A stretch of 7,202 bases of DNA from Candidatus Dormiibacterota bacterium (GTDB lineage Bacteria; Chloroflexota; Dormibacteria; Dormibacterales; Dormibacteraceae), in contig PLYD01000004.1 of assembly GCA_003151665.1 (NCBI GenBank), positions 1-7,202 of the forward strand, in the 5' to 3' direction. Below the pieces are notes generated by a model that was given only the letters and a program-made list of their open reading frames with translations, searched no databases and was not told the DNA's origin. Positions within the stretch are counted from its first letter, which is position 1, and each line of letters starts with the position of its first letter. Positions 1 to 5,169 of the stretch are shown one piece after another. A program made the position numbers and the translations under genes.

Positions 1-541
1 GGTAGAGCCTTTGCGGCTCGAGGTACAGGACCGGGTCCGGATCGCGGATCGCCTCGAGGAGCAGGCCCTTCGCGTCGTCCGGAAAAGCAGGGCAGACAAT
101 CTTCAGGCCGGGCGCCTGGACGAACTGGGCCTCAATCGCGTCAGGGTGAAACTCCGGAGTCCTCGTCCCCCCGCCAAAAGGCGCCCGGATCGTCACCTGG
201 GCGCTGAAGCGCCCGCGTGAGCGGAATCGGTAGCGCGCGAGCTGCGGGCCGATCTGGTGAAATGCCTGGTGCGTGAAGCCCAGGAACTGGACCTCGGCCA
301 CAGGGACCATGCCGCCGATCGCCAGCCCCAGCGAGGCTCCGACGATCGCGCCCTCGGCGAGCGGCGTGTCGACGACCCGCTCAGGCCCGAACTTTTCCAT
401 GAGCCCACGCGTCACCCTGAAGACGCCGCCAAGCTGCCCGACGTCCATGCCCAGGACCATCACTCGCTCGTCGCGACTCATCTCGTCCATAAGGGCGCTC
501 CGAATCGCTTCGAGGATCGAGAGCTCTGGCTGGTTGCTCAC
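1..541 (-). CDS. 2-oxoacid dehydrogenase E1 component, beta subunit (partial, C-terminus beyond window)
   Basis: This is the thiamine-diphosphate-binding beta subunit of a pyruvate, branched-chain 2-oxoacid or acetoin dehydrogenase E1, which decarboxylates a 2-oxoacid and passes the acyl group to E2 lipoate. About 180 of the usual ~325 residues are present; the gene runs off the left edge. Family blocks are clear: GGVFRVTRGL (38-47), VVDTPLAEGAIVG (56-68) with the ThDP-activating Glu63, GGMVPVAEVQF (76-86), IRAPFGGG (118-125), PGLKIVCP (144-151), DDAKGLLLEAIRDPDPVLYLEP (155-176). The reading frame is intact throughout. The start is GTG at 541: in-frame TGA and TAG lie only 4 codons upstream, so nothing longer is possible. 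There is no good Shine-Dalgarno. Oddities: residue 32 is Met (GMDVG) where the family normally has Glu (GEDVG), and the gene is first on its strand rather than following an alpha subunit. Which 2-oxoacid it uses cannot be told. Confidence 0.93.
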   Translation of the reverse strand, partial: MSNQPELSILEAIRSALMDEMSRDERVMVLGMDVGQLGGVFRVTRGLMEKFGPERVVDTPLAEGAIVGASLGLAIGGMVPVAEVQFLGFTHQAFHQIGPQLARYRFRSRGRFSAQVTIRAPFGGGTRTPEFHPDAIEAQFVQAPGLKIVCPAFPDDAKGLLLEAIRDPDPVLYLEPQRLY

Positions 542-550
542 CGAAGCTTC

Positions 551-559
551 AGGCTATCA
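551..559 (-). promoter_or_regulatory. Possible extended -10 element for the E1 beta gene
   Basis: Reading the minus strand, TGA followed by TAGCCT fits the extended -10 pattern TGn-TAnnnT. It ends 9 nt before the GTG start, so transcription would begin at or next to the start codon. That agrees with the lack of a ribosome binding site. No convincing -35 is seen 16-18 nt upstream. This is a weak call from pattern only. Confidence 0.3.
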
Positions 560-566
560 CCAACAA

Positions 567-595
567 TTGACTTTAGATCTTTGATCACATAACGT
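567..595 (+). promoter_or_regulatory. Probable sigma-70-type promoter of the hydrolase-SDR-GntR operon
   Basis: TTGACT at 567-572 matches the -35 consensus in 5 of 6 bases. After an ideal 17-nt spacer, TAACGT at 590-595 has the key T, A and final T of a -10 box. The predicted start is near 602, giving a leader of about 60 nt before the ATG at 662. The stretch is noticeably more AT-rich than its surroundings, as expected for a promoter region between divergent genes. Confidence 0.65.
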
Positions 596-601
596 CGTAC
601 G
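593..601. promoter_or_regulatory. Candidate GntR/FCD operator CGT-N3-ACG
   Basis: A perfect short inverted repeat, CGT-CGT-ACG, has the GT-N3-AC core typical of many FCD-subfamily GntR operators. It overlaps the last three bases of the predicted -10 box and the start-site region, so occupancy would block transcription. The operon it precedes ends with a GntR/FCD regulator, which suggests autoregulation. The motif is only 9 nt long and could occur by chance. Confidence 0.35.
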
Positions 602-646
602 CGGAAAAAGGGGCCGGCCAGAACGGCTGTCCACGACCACATTAAT

Positions 647-652
647 AAGGAG
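647..652 (+). promoter_or_regulatory. Ribosome binding site AAGGAG of the PuuE-like gene
   Basis: AAGGAG lies 9 nt before the ATG at 662 and is the only strong Shine-Dalgarno in the plus-strand operon. It fixes the start of the first gene. The two downstream genes have weak or no such sites and probably depend on translational coupling. Confidence 0.85.
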
Positions 653-661
653 AGAGCCGCG

Positions 662-1633
662 ATGGCGACAGGCCTCAACGAACAGTGGTTCAAGACGACC
701 GACAACCCGGGAGTGGCGGGTCCGCCGAGGGAGCTGGTCGGCTACGGTGAGTTCCCACCCAAGATCACCTGGCCCGGCGGCGCCAAGGTCGCGATCCAGA
801 TCATCCTCAACTACGAGGAGGGCTCGGAAAAGACGTACGCGATGGGCGATGACTTCAACGAGGACCTGTACGAGCTGCCGTACAAGCAGGAGGGCATGCG
901 CGACCTGGCGATCGAGTCCGCGTACGAATACGGCTCGCGCGCGGGAGTGTGGCGCCTGTTCCGCGTCTTCGGGAGCGCCGGCATCAACGTCACCTGCGTC
1001 GCCGCGGCCGTGGCTCTCGAGAGGAACATCGAGGTGGCCAAAAAGCTGGCCGCGCGGGGCGACGAGGTCGCCGGCCACGGGTACCGCTGGGTGAACCATT
1101 TCGAGATGACCCGCGACGAGGAGCGCGAGGCGATCAAACGCGCGGTCGCATCGATCAAACGCACGGTCGGCGAGCGGCCGCTGGGCTGGTACTGCCGCGA
1201 GATGAGCGTCAACACGCGCGAGCTGGTCGTTGAGGAGGGCGGTTTCGTCTATGACTTCGATTGCTACAACGACGACCTCCCCTACTGGACGAAGGTGCAC
1301 GGAAAGCCTCATCTGGTGACGCCTTACTCGTTGGTGGTGAACGACGCCCGATTCGTGGTCGCGCAGGGGTACGGCAGCCCGGAGCACTTCTTCGAGTACG
1401 CCAAGGCGGAGCTGGACGGCTTTCGCAATGACGGCGACGGAGTCAGCCGGATGATGTCGATCGGCCTGCACGCACGGTTCAGCGGCCATCCGAGCCGTGC
1501 GGACGCGCTGGCCCGGTTCATCGACTACGCGCAGAAAACGGGCGACGCGGTGTTCGTCCGCCGTATCGACCTCGCCCGCACGTTCATTGACCAGTACCCC
1601 GCGTCCAAGGCGCTCGGCTCACACGCCGGCTGA
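662..1633 (+). CDS. PuuE-like polysaccharide-deacetylase-fold hydrolase (allantoinase-type)
   Basis: This 323-residue protein belongs to the carbohydrate esterase 4/NodB fold, closest to the PuuE group (metal-independent allantoinase, which opens the hydantoin ring of allantoin). Family signs: LVGYGEFPP near the N-terminus (25-33); NYEEGSE (50-56), where classical deacetylases have TFDDG; YEYGSRAGVWR (88-98); GHGYRWVNH (138-146); GERPLGWY (170-177); NTREL (184-188); YDFDCYNDDLPYW (197-209); SIGLHARFSGHPSRADALARF (266-286). The zinc HxxxH of NodB enzymes is broken (H139 then W143), as in PuuE, so metal-free chemistry is likely. No signal peptide is seen, so it should be cytoplasmic. The sequence around 178-183 and 199-201 differs from the PuuE form I recall, so the substrate may be another cyclic amide or ureide. 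It is the first gene of a three-gene operon, with SDR and regulator downstream. Family sure; exact substrate not. Confidence 0.85.
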   Translation: MATGLNEQWFKTTDNPGVAGPPRELVGYGEFPPKITWPGGAKVAIQIILNYEEGSEKTYAMGDDFNEDLYELPYKQEGMRDLAIESAYEYGSRAGVWRLFRVFGSAGINVTCVAAAVALERNIEVAKKLAARGDEVAGHGYRWVNHFEMTRDEEREAIKRAVASIKRTVGERPLGWYCREMSVNTRELVVEEGGFVYDFDCYNDDLPYWTKVHGKPHLVTPYSLVVNDARFVVAQGYGSPEHFFEYAKAELDGFRNDGDGVSRMMSIGLHARFSGHPSRADALARFIDYAQKTGDAVFVRRIDLARTFIDQYPASKALGSHAG

Positions 1634-1636
1634 GCC

Positions 1637-2527
1637 ATGAAGCGGATCGTCGTCACTGGCGGCAGCGGCAAGATCGGCGGCTGGATCCTCAGGGAGCTGC
1701 TCGATGCAGGTCACGAGGTTCTCAACGTCGACCTGAAGCCGGCCGCCGATCCCCGCTGCCGGACCTTGATCGCCGACCTCACCGAGGCCGGCCAGGCTTT
1801 CGGGGCGATCGGGGTGTACACCGGCATAGACGAACTGCAGTCCTCGCTGCGCGCGCAGCCGGTTGACGTGCTCGTCCATTTCGCCGCCATACCGCGAGTC
1901 CAGCTGGTGCCCGACGCAGAGGTCTTCCGGATCAACACCACCAGCACCTACAACGTCATGGAGGCTGCGGTCCGCGCCGGAATTCACAAGGTCGTTTTCG
2001 CGTCGAGCGAGGCGACCTACGGCGTCGTGTTCGCGGACGAGCAGCTAGATCCCGAGTACTTTCCCGTGGACGAGGAGCATCCGACGGTGCCGATGGACGC
2101 ATATGGGCTGTCCAAGGTCGTCAACGAGCGCACCGCGGCGGCTTTTCACGCACGCGTGGGCGGCGATTTCTACGGCCTGCGCATCGGCGACGTCATGGCG
2201 CCGCCGGACTACGCCAAGTTTCCGTTGTGGAGCACCGATCCGGCCATCCGAAAGCGCGAGATGTGGGCGTACGTCGACGTCCGCGACGTGGCGCAGATGG
2301 TTCGCCTTTGCGTCGACACCGACGGCCTGGGGTTCCAGGTCTTCAACACCTTCGCCGGCGAGAGCGCGCACGTGCTGCCCACGCGAGAGCTGGCGGGCAA
2401 GTTCTATCCCAAGGTGCCGGTGCGCGAGGAGATTGCCGAGCATGGATCGCTGGTGAGCAATCGGAAAGCCCAGCGCCTGCTCGGGTTTGAGCAGCAGTAT
2501 CGATGGGCGGAGCAGCCTCAGGGTTGA
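1637..2527 (+). CDS. NAD(P)-dependent epimerase/dehydratase family (extended SDR) oxidoreductase
   Basis: This 296-residue Rossmann-fold oxidoreductase has a complete extended-SDR cofactor site: TGGSGKIG (7-14, GxxGxxG), acidic Asp32 after the second strand (favouring NAD over NADP), IADLTE (45-50) and VLVHFAAIP (78-86). The catalytic set is also present: SSEATYG (123-129) supplies Ser and YGLSK (156-160) supplies Tyr156 and Lys160. Length is slightly short but normal for the family; the C-terminal substrate half (about 180-296) is poorly diagnostic. It resembles sugar or uronate dehydrogenases and epimerases as much as anything, and the substrate is unknown. The ATG lies 3 nt after the upstream stop with no clear ribosome binding site, implying coupling to the PuuE-like gene. 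A hydroxyl made or freed by that hydrolase could be its substrate, but this is inference. Confidence 0.93.
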   Translation: MKRIVVTGGSGKIGGWILRELLDAGHEVLNVDLKPAADPRCRTLIADLTEAGQAFGAIGVYTGIDELQSSLRAQPVDVLVHFAAIPRVQLVPDAEVFRINTTSTYNVMEAAVRAGIHKVVFASSEATYGVVFADEQLDPEYFPVDEEHPTVPMDAYGLSKVVNERTAAAFHARVGGDFYGLRIGDVMAPPDYAKFPLWSTDPAIRKREMWAYVDVRDVAQMVRLCVDTDGLGFQVFNTFAGESAHVLPTRELAGKFYPKVPVREEIAEHGSLVSNRKAQRLLGFEQQYRWAEQPQG

Positions 2528-3234
2528 TGGACACCGACGGCTTCGGCGAAACCGACCAGCGCCCGCTCGCGCACCTGGGAAGGAAAAAGCTGGGTGAGGA
2601 AACCACTCGCTACCTGCGCGACGCCCTGCTCAGCGGTCAGTACGCCACCGGTGAGCGGATGGCTGTGCACCAGCTCGCCGAGTCGCTCGGTGTCAGCACA
2701 ATGCCGGTCCGAGAGGCGCTGGTGACCCTTGCGAACGAGGGCTTGCTGGAGGTCATCCCGCGACGCGGCTTTCGCGTGGCGACTATGGGGTCGCGCGATG
2801 TCGAAGACGCGTTCCGGGTCCACGCCCATGTGGCCGGGCTCCTGATCGAGGAGGCGGCGCCCATCATTCCGGCGACCACCATCGCGGAGCTGCGCAGGAT
2901 CCAGGACGCGATCGTGGAGAGCTTCGGCCAGCCGCCGGACGAGCGCCCGCTCCCACAGCGCGTCGAGGAGCTGAACTTCAAGTTCCACCGCACTATCAAC
3001 CACGTGCCCGACGCCAAACGGTTGAGATGGTTCCTGCGGGCCGCCACCCGTTACGTGCCGCGCCGTTTCTACGAGACCATCCCGGGGTGGAACGAGGCGA
3101 CGCGCGATCGGCACGGCGCCATCATCGAAGCCCTCGAAGCTCGCGATGCGAGCGAGGCGCGCCGGCTGATGGAGCTGCACGTGATCGAGGCCGGGCGGCT
3201 CGTTCGGGAGCACCTGGACGCCAACCGGCCCTGA
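2527..3234 (+). CDS. GntR family transcriptional regulator, FCD (FadR) subfamily
   Basis: This 235-residue DNA-binding regulator probably senses a pathway metabolite. The N-terminal winged helix includes LRDALLSGQYATGERM (30-45), the helix-turn-helix VHQLAESLGVSTMPVREAL (47-65) and wing EGLLEVIPRRGFRVA (71-85). The C-terminal all-helical FCD ligand domain (about 90-230) has N150-x3-H154, RDRH196 and MELH218, the usual metal/ligand positions. Asn150 replaces the more common Asp. The start chosen is the ATG at 2527, which overlaps the SDR stop as TGATG. An in-frame ATG at 2503 would add 8 residues and overlap more, and has no better ribosome binding site. As the last gene of its operon it likely controls the operon itself and perhaps the neighbouring hydrolases. 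Confidence 0.95.
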   Translation: MDTDGFGETDQRPLAHLGRKKLGEETTRYLRDALLSGQYATGERMAVHQLAESLGVSTMPVREALVTLANEGLLEVIPRRGFRVATMGSRDVEDAFRVHAHVAGLLIEEAAPIIPATTIAELRRIQDAIVESFGQPPDERPLPQRVEELNFKFHRTINHVPDAKRLRWFLRAATRYVPRRFYETIPGWNEATRDRHGAIIEALEARDASEARRLMELHVIEAGRLVREHLDANRP

Positions 3235-3247
3235 CCAAGGGTTGGCG
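3219..3247. terminator. Stem-loop at convergent gene ends
   Basis: CGCCAACC (3219-3226) and GGTTGGCG (3240-3247) form a perfect 8-bp stem with a 13-nt loop that contains the GntR stop codon. The hairpin ends 6 nt before the stop of the oppositely oriented GNAT gene. It is the only stem-forming structure I found between the converging operons and could work on both strands. Neither side has a T-tract, so it is not a standard intrinsic terminator; transcript-end stabilisation or Rho-aided ending is possible. Confidence 0.4.
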
Positions 3248-3253
3248 CCGGGC

Positions 3254-4093
3254 TCATCCGAGGCCGAGGCTCATCGGGTTCCAGACCGCGGCCGGGAGCC
3301 ACTCCGATCGCTTGCCCAGCACCATCCTCGGCACAGTGCGAAGCTCTTCGAACCCGCTGTTCTGCAGGAGGTCGAGCGCGAGCCGGTTCTCGTCAGGCGG
3401 GTACATGATGACCTCCGGCCCAACCGAGCCGACGGTGCGGATCAGCCTCACCATCGCGGCTGAATCGGCGTCGCTCGCGCCTGGAAGCGTGGCGGCCCAC
3501 GCGCCGCCCCACGGAAGCGCGACCGCCGCGCCGGCGAGGCTTCCGCGCCTGGAAACGCCCCAGGCGAAGTCCTCGAATCTAGAGAGGAGCGGTCCGCGGT
3601 CGTCGCCGGAGACCTGCTTGTCGAGCTCGCGCAGGGCCGCTCGGTCCGACGGCATGAGCGGACGGTAGGGCGCCAGCTCGACGGTCTTCGGCAGCGCTGT
3701 TCCTCGCAGCTCGTGGTAGCAGGTTTCGACCTTGAAGCCCAGCCGCTCGTAGATTGGTCGCCCGAGCTCTGTCGACGCGAGCAGAACTGAGTCGCAGCCG
3801 GCGCGCTGCAGGTGACTAACCGAAACCGAGGTCATTCGGGTGCCAAGGCCGTGCCCGCGCAGCTCAGGCCGCACGAACAGGTGGCCGATCCAACCGGTGC
3901 GTCCGTAACGCGTGGCGACGGATGTGGCCGCCACCCGGCCCTCGCTGTCACGGGCGACAAAAGTCCGGCTGCGGCGATTCGCGGCGTAAAAGGTAAACGC
4001 CGCGTGAAACTGGCGGTAGTTTCCCCACCCGCCGTCAACGACGCAGGTGGTCGCCTCCAGGACCGCTTCGGGAGTACGGGTCATGGCGCGCAC
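3254..4093 (-). CDS. GNAT family N-acetyltransferase with C-terminal second GNAT-like domain
   Basis: This is a probable cytoplasmic acetyltransferase of 279 residues with two parts. The N-terminal GNAT domain (about 1-130) holds the acetyl-CoA loop VRPELRGHGLGTRM (74-87) and YERLGF (115-120). The C-terminal part (about 140-279) resembles the YitH/HsdR-type second GNAT domain: SGDDRGPLL (162-170), GPEVIMYPPDENRLALDLLQNSGF (225-248), RMVLGKRSEW (256-265), and an ending like the SLELG seen in relatives. The acceptor is unknown. I placed the start at GTG 4093 because GGAGG lies 11 nt upstream, directly after the cyclase stop. ATG at 4084 is an alternative. A longer reading from ATG 4177 would overlap the cyclase by 67 nt and adds no conserved sequence. 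It sits 17 nt after the cyclase and is probably co-transcribed with it. Confidence 0.85.
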   Translation of the reverse strand: MRAMTRTPEAVLEATTCVVDGGWGNYRQFHAAFTFYAANRRSRTFVARDSEGRVAATSVATRYGRTGWIGHLFVRPELRGHGLGTRMTSVSVSHLQRAGCDSVLLASTELGRPIYERLGFKVETCYHELRGTALPKTVELAPYRPLMPSDRAALRELDKQVSGDDRGPLLSRFEDFAWGVSRRGSLAGAAVALPWGGAWAATLPGASDADSAAMVRLIRTVGSVGPEVIMYPPDENRLALDLLQNSGFEELRTVPRMVLGKRSEWLPAAVWNPMSLGLG

Positions 4094-4104
4094 CTGGAAG
4101 CGCG

Positions 4105-4109
4105 CCTCC
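4105..4109 (-). promoter_or_regulatory. Ribosome binding site GGAGG deciding the GNAT start
   Basis: GGAGG on the minus strand begins just after the cyclase TGA stop (4113-4111). It is 11 nt from GTG 4093 and 20 nt from ATG 4084. This favours the GTG start and suggests reinitiation by ribosomes finishing the cyclase. Confidence 0.75.
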
Positions 4110-4110
4110 G

Positions 4111-5085
4111 TCAAGAGCGCAGGGGCAGGGCGATCGGCCGCATCGGGCTGCCGGTTCCACCACGGATCTTCAAGCACGCCCCGATGAAAGCAAACTCGTA
4201 GATCGACTCGTGAGACAGGTCCTCGAGGTAAGCCATCTCCAGCAGCGGGATCCCGGCCTCGGCCAGCAGATACGTGTGCACCGGCAGCCAGTTCTCCGGG
4301 TCGGCCGAGGGCGTGTGCTCGACTCCGCCGTTGTCCGCCCCGATATAGATGGCGCCGGCTTTGGCCAGGAACTCGGCTCCCTGCCGGTTGATGCCAGGAG
4401 AGTTGGGAACGAATCTCTGCTGGTCAGGCCAGATCGTCATCCTCCCGGTGCGGATGAGGACGACGTCGCCAGGGCGCAGCTCGGTCTTCTGGCGCTTGAG
4501 CGCGTCCAGGAGCTCTTTCTCTCCGATGGCGTGACTGTCGGGAAGCATGTCGACTCCGGCGGCTGCGGCGACGTCGATCATCACGCCGCGCGCCAGGACT
4601 GGAGGCTGCTTGTCGGCCCCGCCGCGGTTCCAGTGCCGGCTGCCGAGGTGCTCCTTCGCGGTGAATCGGTTGAAGATCTGGCCGTGGTACCCGAAGTGGG
4701 CGAAGGTGTCGACGTGGGTGCCGCAGTGCGTGTACAGCGAGATGCAGTCGCCCGAGTAGCTGACCAGCTCGTTCTCCGCGGCAGCAAGCTCCATCGGGTT
4801 GTCGATCATGTTTCCGGCCGGCGTATGCGACATCCAGATCTGAAACCCGGGATCACCGAGATCGGTCCACACCGGCATGCCTACGAAGTAGTCGACCGCG
4901 AGATCGAAGAGCTTCCCGGCATCGGCCTCGCTCAGCGCCGCCCGCCTCGTTTCAGCGGTCATGTGATTGAGCATCCCGATCTCGTCTGCCGGGCCGAACG
5001 GGCTGGCCGACACCTCGTTGAACTTCGAGTGATACGCCACGATGTTCTTGCGCTGGTCATCGCTCAACAGCACTGGGCCGCACAA
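4111..5085 (-). CDS. Cyclase family metal-dependent hydrolase (kynurenine formamidase/isatin hydrolase type)
   Basis: This 324-residue member of the cyclase family (Pfam PF04199) hydrolyses amide, formamide or lactam bonds using divalent metal. The signature HxGTHxDxxxH is intact as HCGTHVDTFAH (120-130), giving ligands H120, H124 and D126 plus H130. Other family segments are GMLNHMT (37-43), LRPGDVVLIRTGR (203-215), YIGADNGGVEH (247-257), the WLPVH stretch (266-270), GIPLLEMAYLEDL (278-290) and GGTGSPMRPIALP (309-321). It belongs to the longer subgroup, with about 60 extra N-terminal residues relative to bacterial KynB. There is no signal peptide. The start is TTG with AGGAGGT 10 nt upstream; no ATG lies nearby. 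The gene is divergent from the amidase and leads the GNAT gene. Family certain, substrate unknown; KynB itself is unlikely because no other tryptophan-degradation genes are adjacent. Confidence 0.95.
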   Translation of the reverse strand: MCGPVLLSDDQRKNIVAYHSKFNEVSASPFGPADEIGMLNHMTAETRRAALSEADAGKLFDLAVDYFVGMPVWTDLGDPGFQIWMSHTPAGNMIDNPMELAAAENELVSYSGDCISLYTHCGTHVDTFAHFGYHGQIFNRFTAKEHLGSRHWNRGGADKQPPVLARGVMIDVAAAAGVDMLPDSHAIGEKELLDALKRQKTELRPGDVVLIRTGRMTIWPDQQRFVPNSPGINRQGAEFLAKAGAIYIGADNGGVEHTPSADPENWLPVHTYLLAEAGIPLLEMAYLEDLSHESIYEFAFIGACLKIRGGTGSPMRPIALPLRS

Positions 5086-5095
5086 TTTCTTACTG

Positions 5096-5102
5096 ACCTC
5101 CT
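5096..5102 (-). promoter_or_regulatory. Strong ribosome binding site AGGAGGT of the cyclase
   Basis: AGGAGGT on the minus strand is nearly a full anti-16S match. It sits 10 nt from TTG 5085, which decides this non-ATG start. The next in-frame start (GTG at 5073) would be 22 nt away, too far. Confidence 0.85.
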
Positions 5103-5141
5103 CGAGTACCGATGTGACGTGAGGGATCCGCTGCGAGCATT

Positions 5142-5169
5142 TCTATAATCGGTCGGTGCGAATTCTCGA
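5142..5169 (-). promoter_or_regulatory. Possible promoter of the cyclase-GNAT operon
   Basis: On the minus strand TCGAGA (5169-5164, 4/6 to TTGACA), a 16-nt spacer and TATAGA (5147-5142, 4/6) form a candidate promoter with a leader of about 50 nt. Its -10 shares bases with the amidase -10 on the other strand. This is a weak call; other sites in the 70-nt gap are no better. Confidence 0.25.
5144..5149 (+). promoter_or_regulatory. Consensus -10 box TATAAT for a leaderless amidase mRNA
   Basis: A perfect TATAAT ends 6 nt before the GTG start of the amidase, placing the expected transcription start on the start codon itself. There is no Shine-Dalgarno before this GTG. The position 17 nt upstream (GAGGGA) is a poor -35, as is common for leaderless promoters in actinobacteria and deinococci. 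In this GC-rich DNA the hexamer stands out. Confidence 0.65.

Noticed and set aside
1..240. Possible frameshift in the E1 beta gene suggested by short overlapping frames
   Set aside because: Translating the reverse strand codon by codon from 541 gives one unbroken frame with family motifs to the edge.
541..601. Cluster of short palindromes (GAAGCTTC, AGATCT, TGATCA) as a repeat array or attachment site
   Set aside because: They are unrelated 6-8 bp palindromes expected by chance in an AT-richer promoter region; no repeated unit or integrase is present.
557..1489. 310-codon open frame on the minus strand
   Set aside because: Fully antisense to the well-conserved PuuE-like gene. It is rich in Arg, Val, His and Asp with no recognisable motif, the usual shadow frame in GC-rich DNA.
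2518..3213. 231-codon open frame on the minus strand
   Set aside because: Antisense shadow of the GntR regulator, whose helix-turn-helix and FCD residues are clear.
3027..3668. 213-codon plus-strand frame crossing the convergent junction
   Set aside because: Overlaps the GntR and GNAT genes in the wrong frames and consists of low-complexity Arg/Ser/Ala/Pro sequence.
4094..4177. 28-residue N-terminal extension of the GNAT protein from ATG 4177
   Set aside because: It would overlap the end of the cyclase by 67 nt and adds no GNAT-like residues; a GGAGG site placed after the cyclase stop supports GTG 4093.
4210..5148. 312-codon open frame on the plus strand
   Set aside because: Antisense to the cyclase, whose metal motif and family blocks are intact; no domain is visible in the opposite frame.
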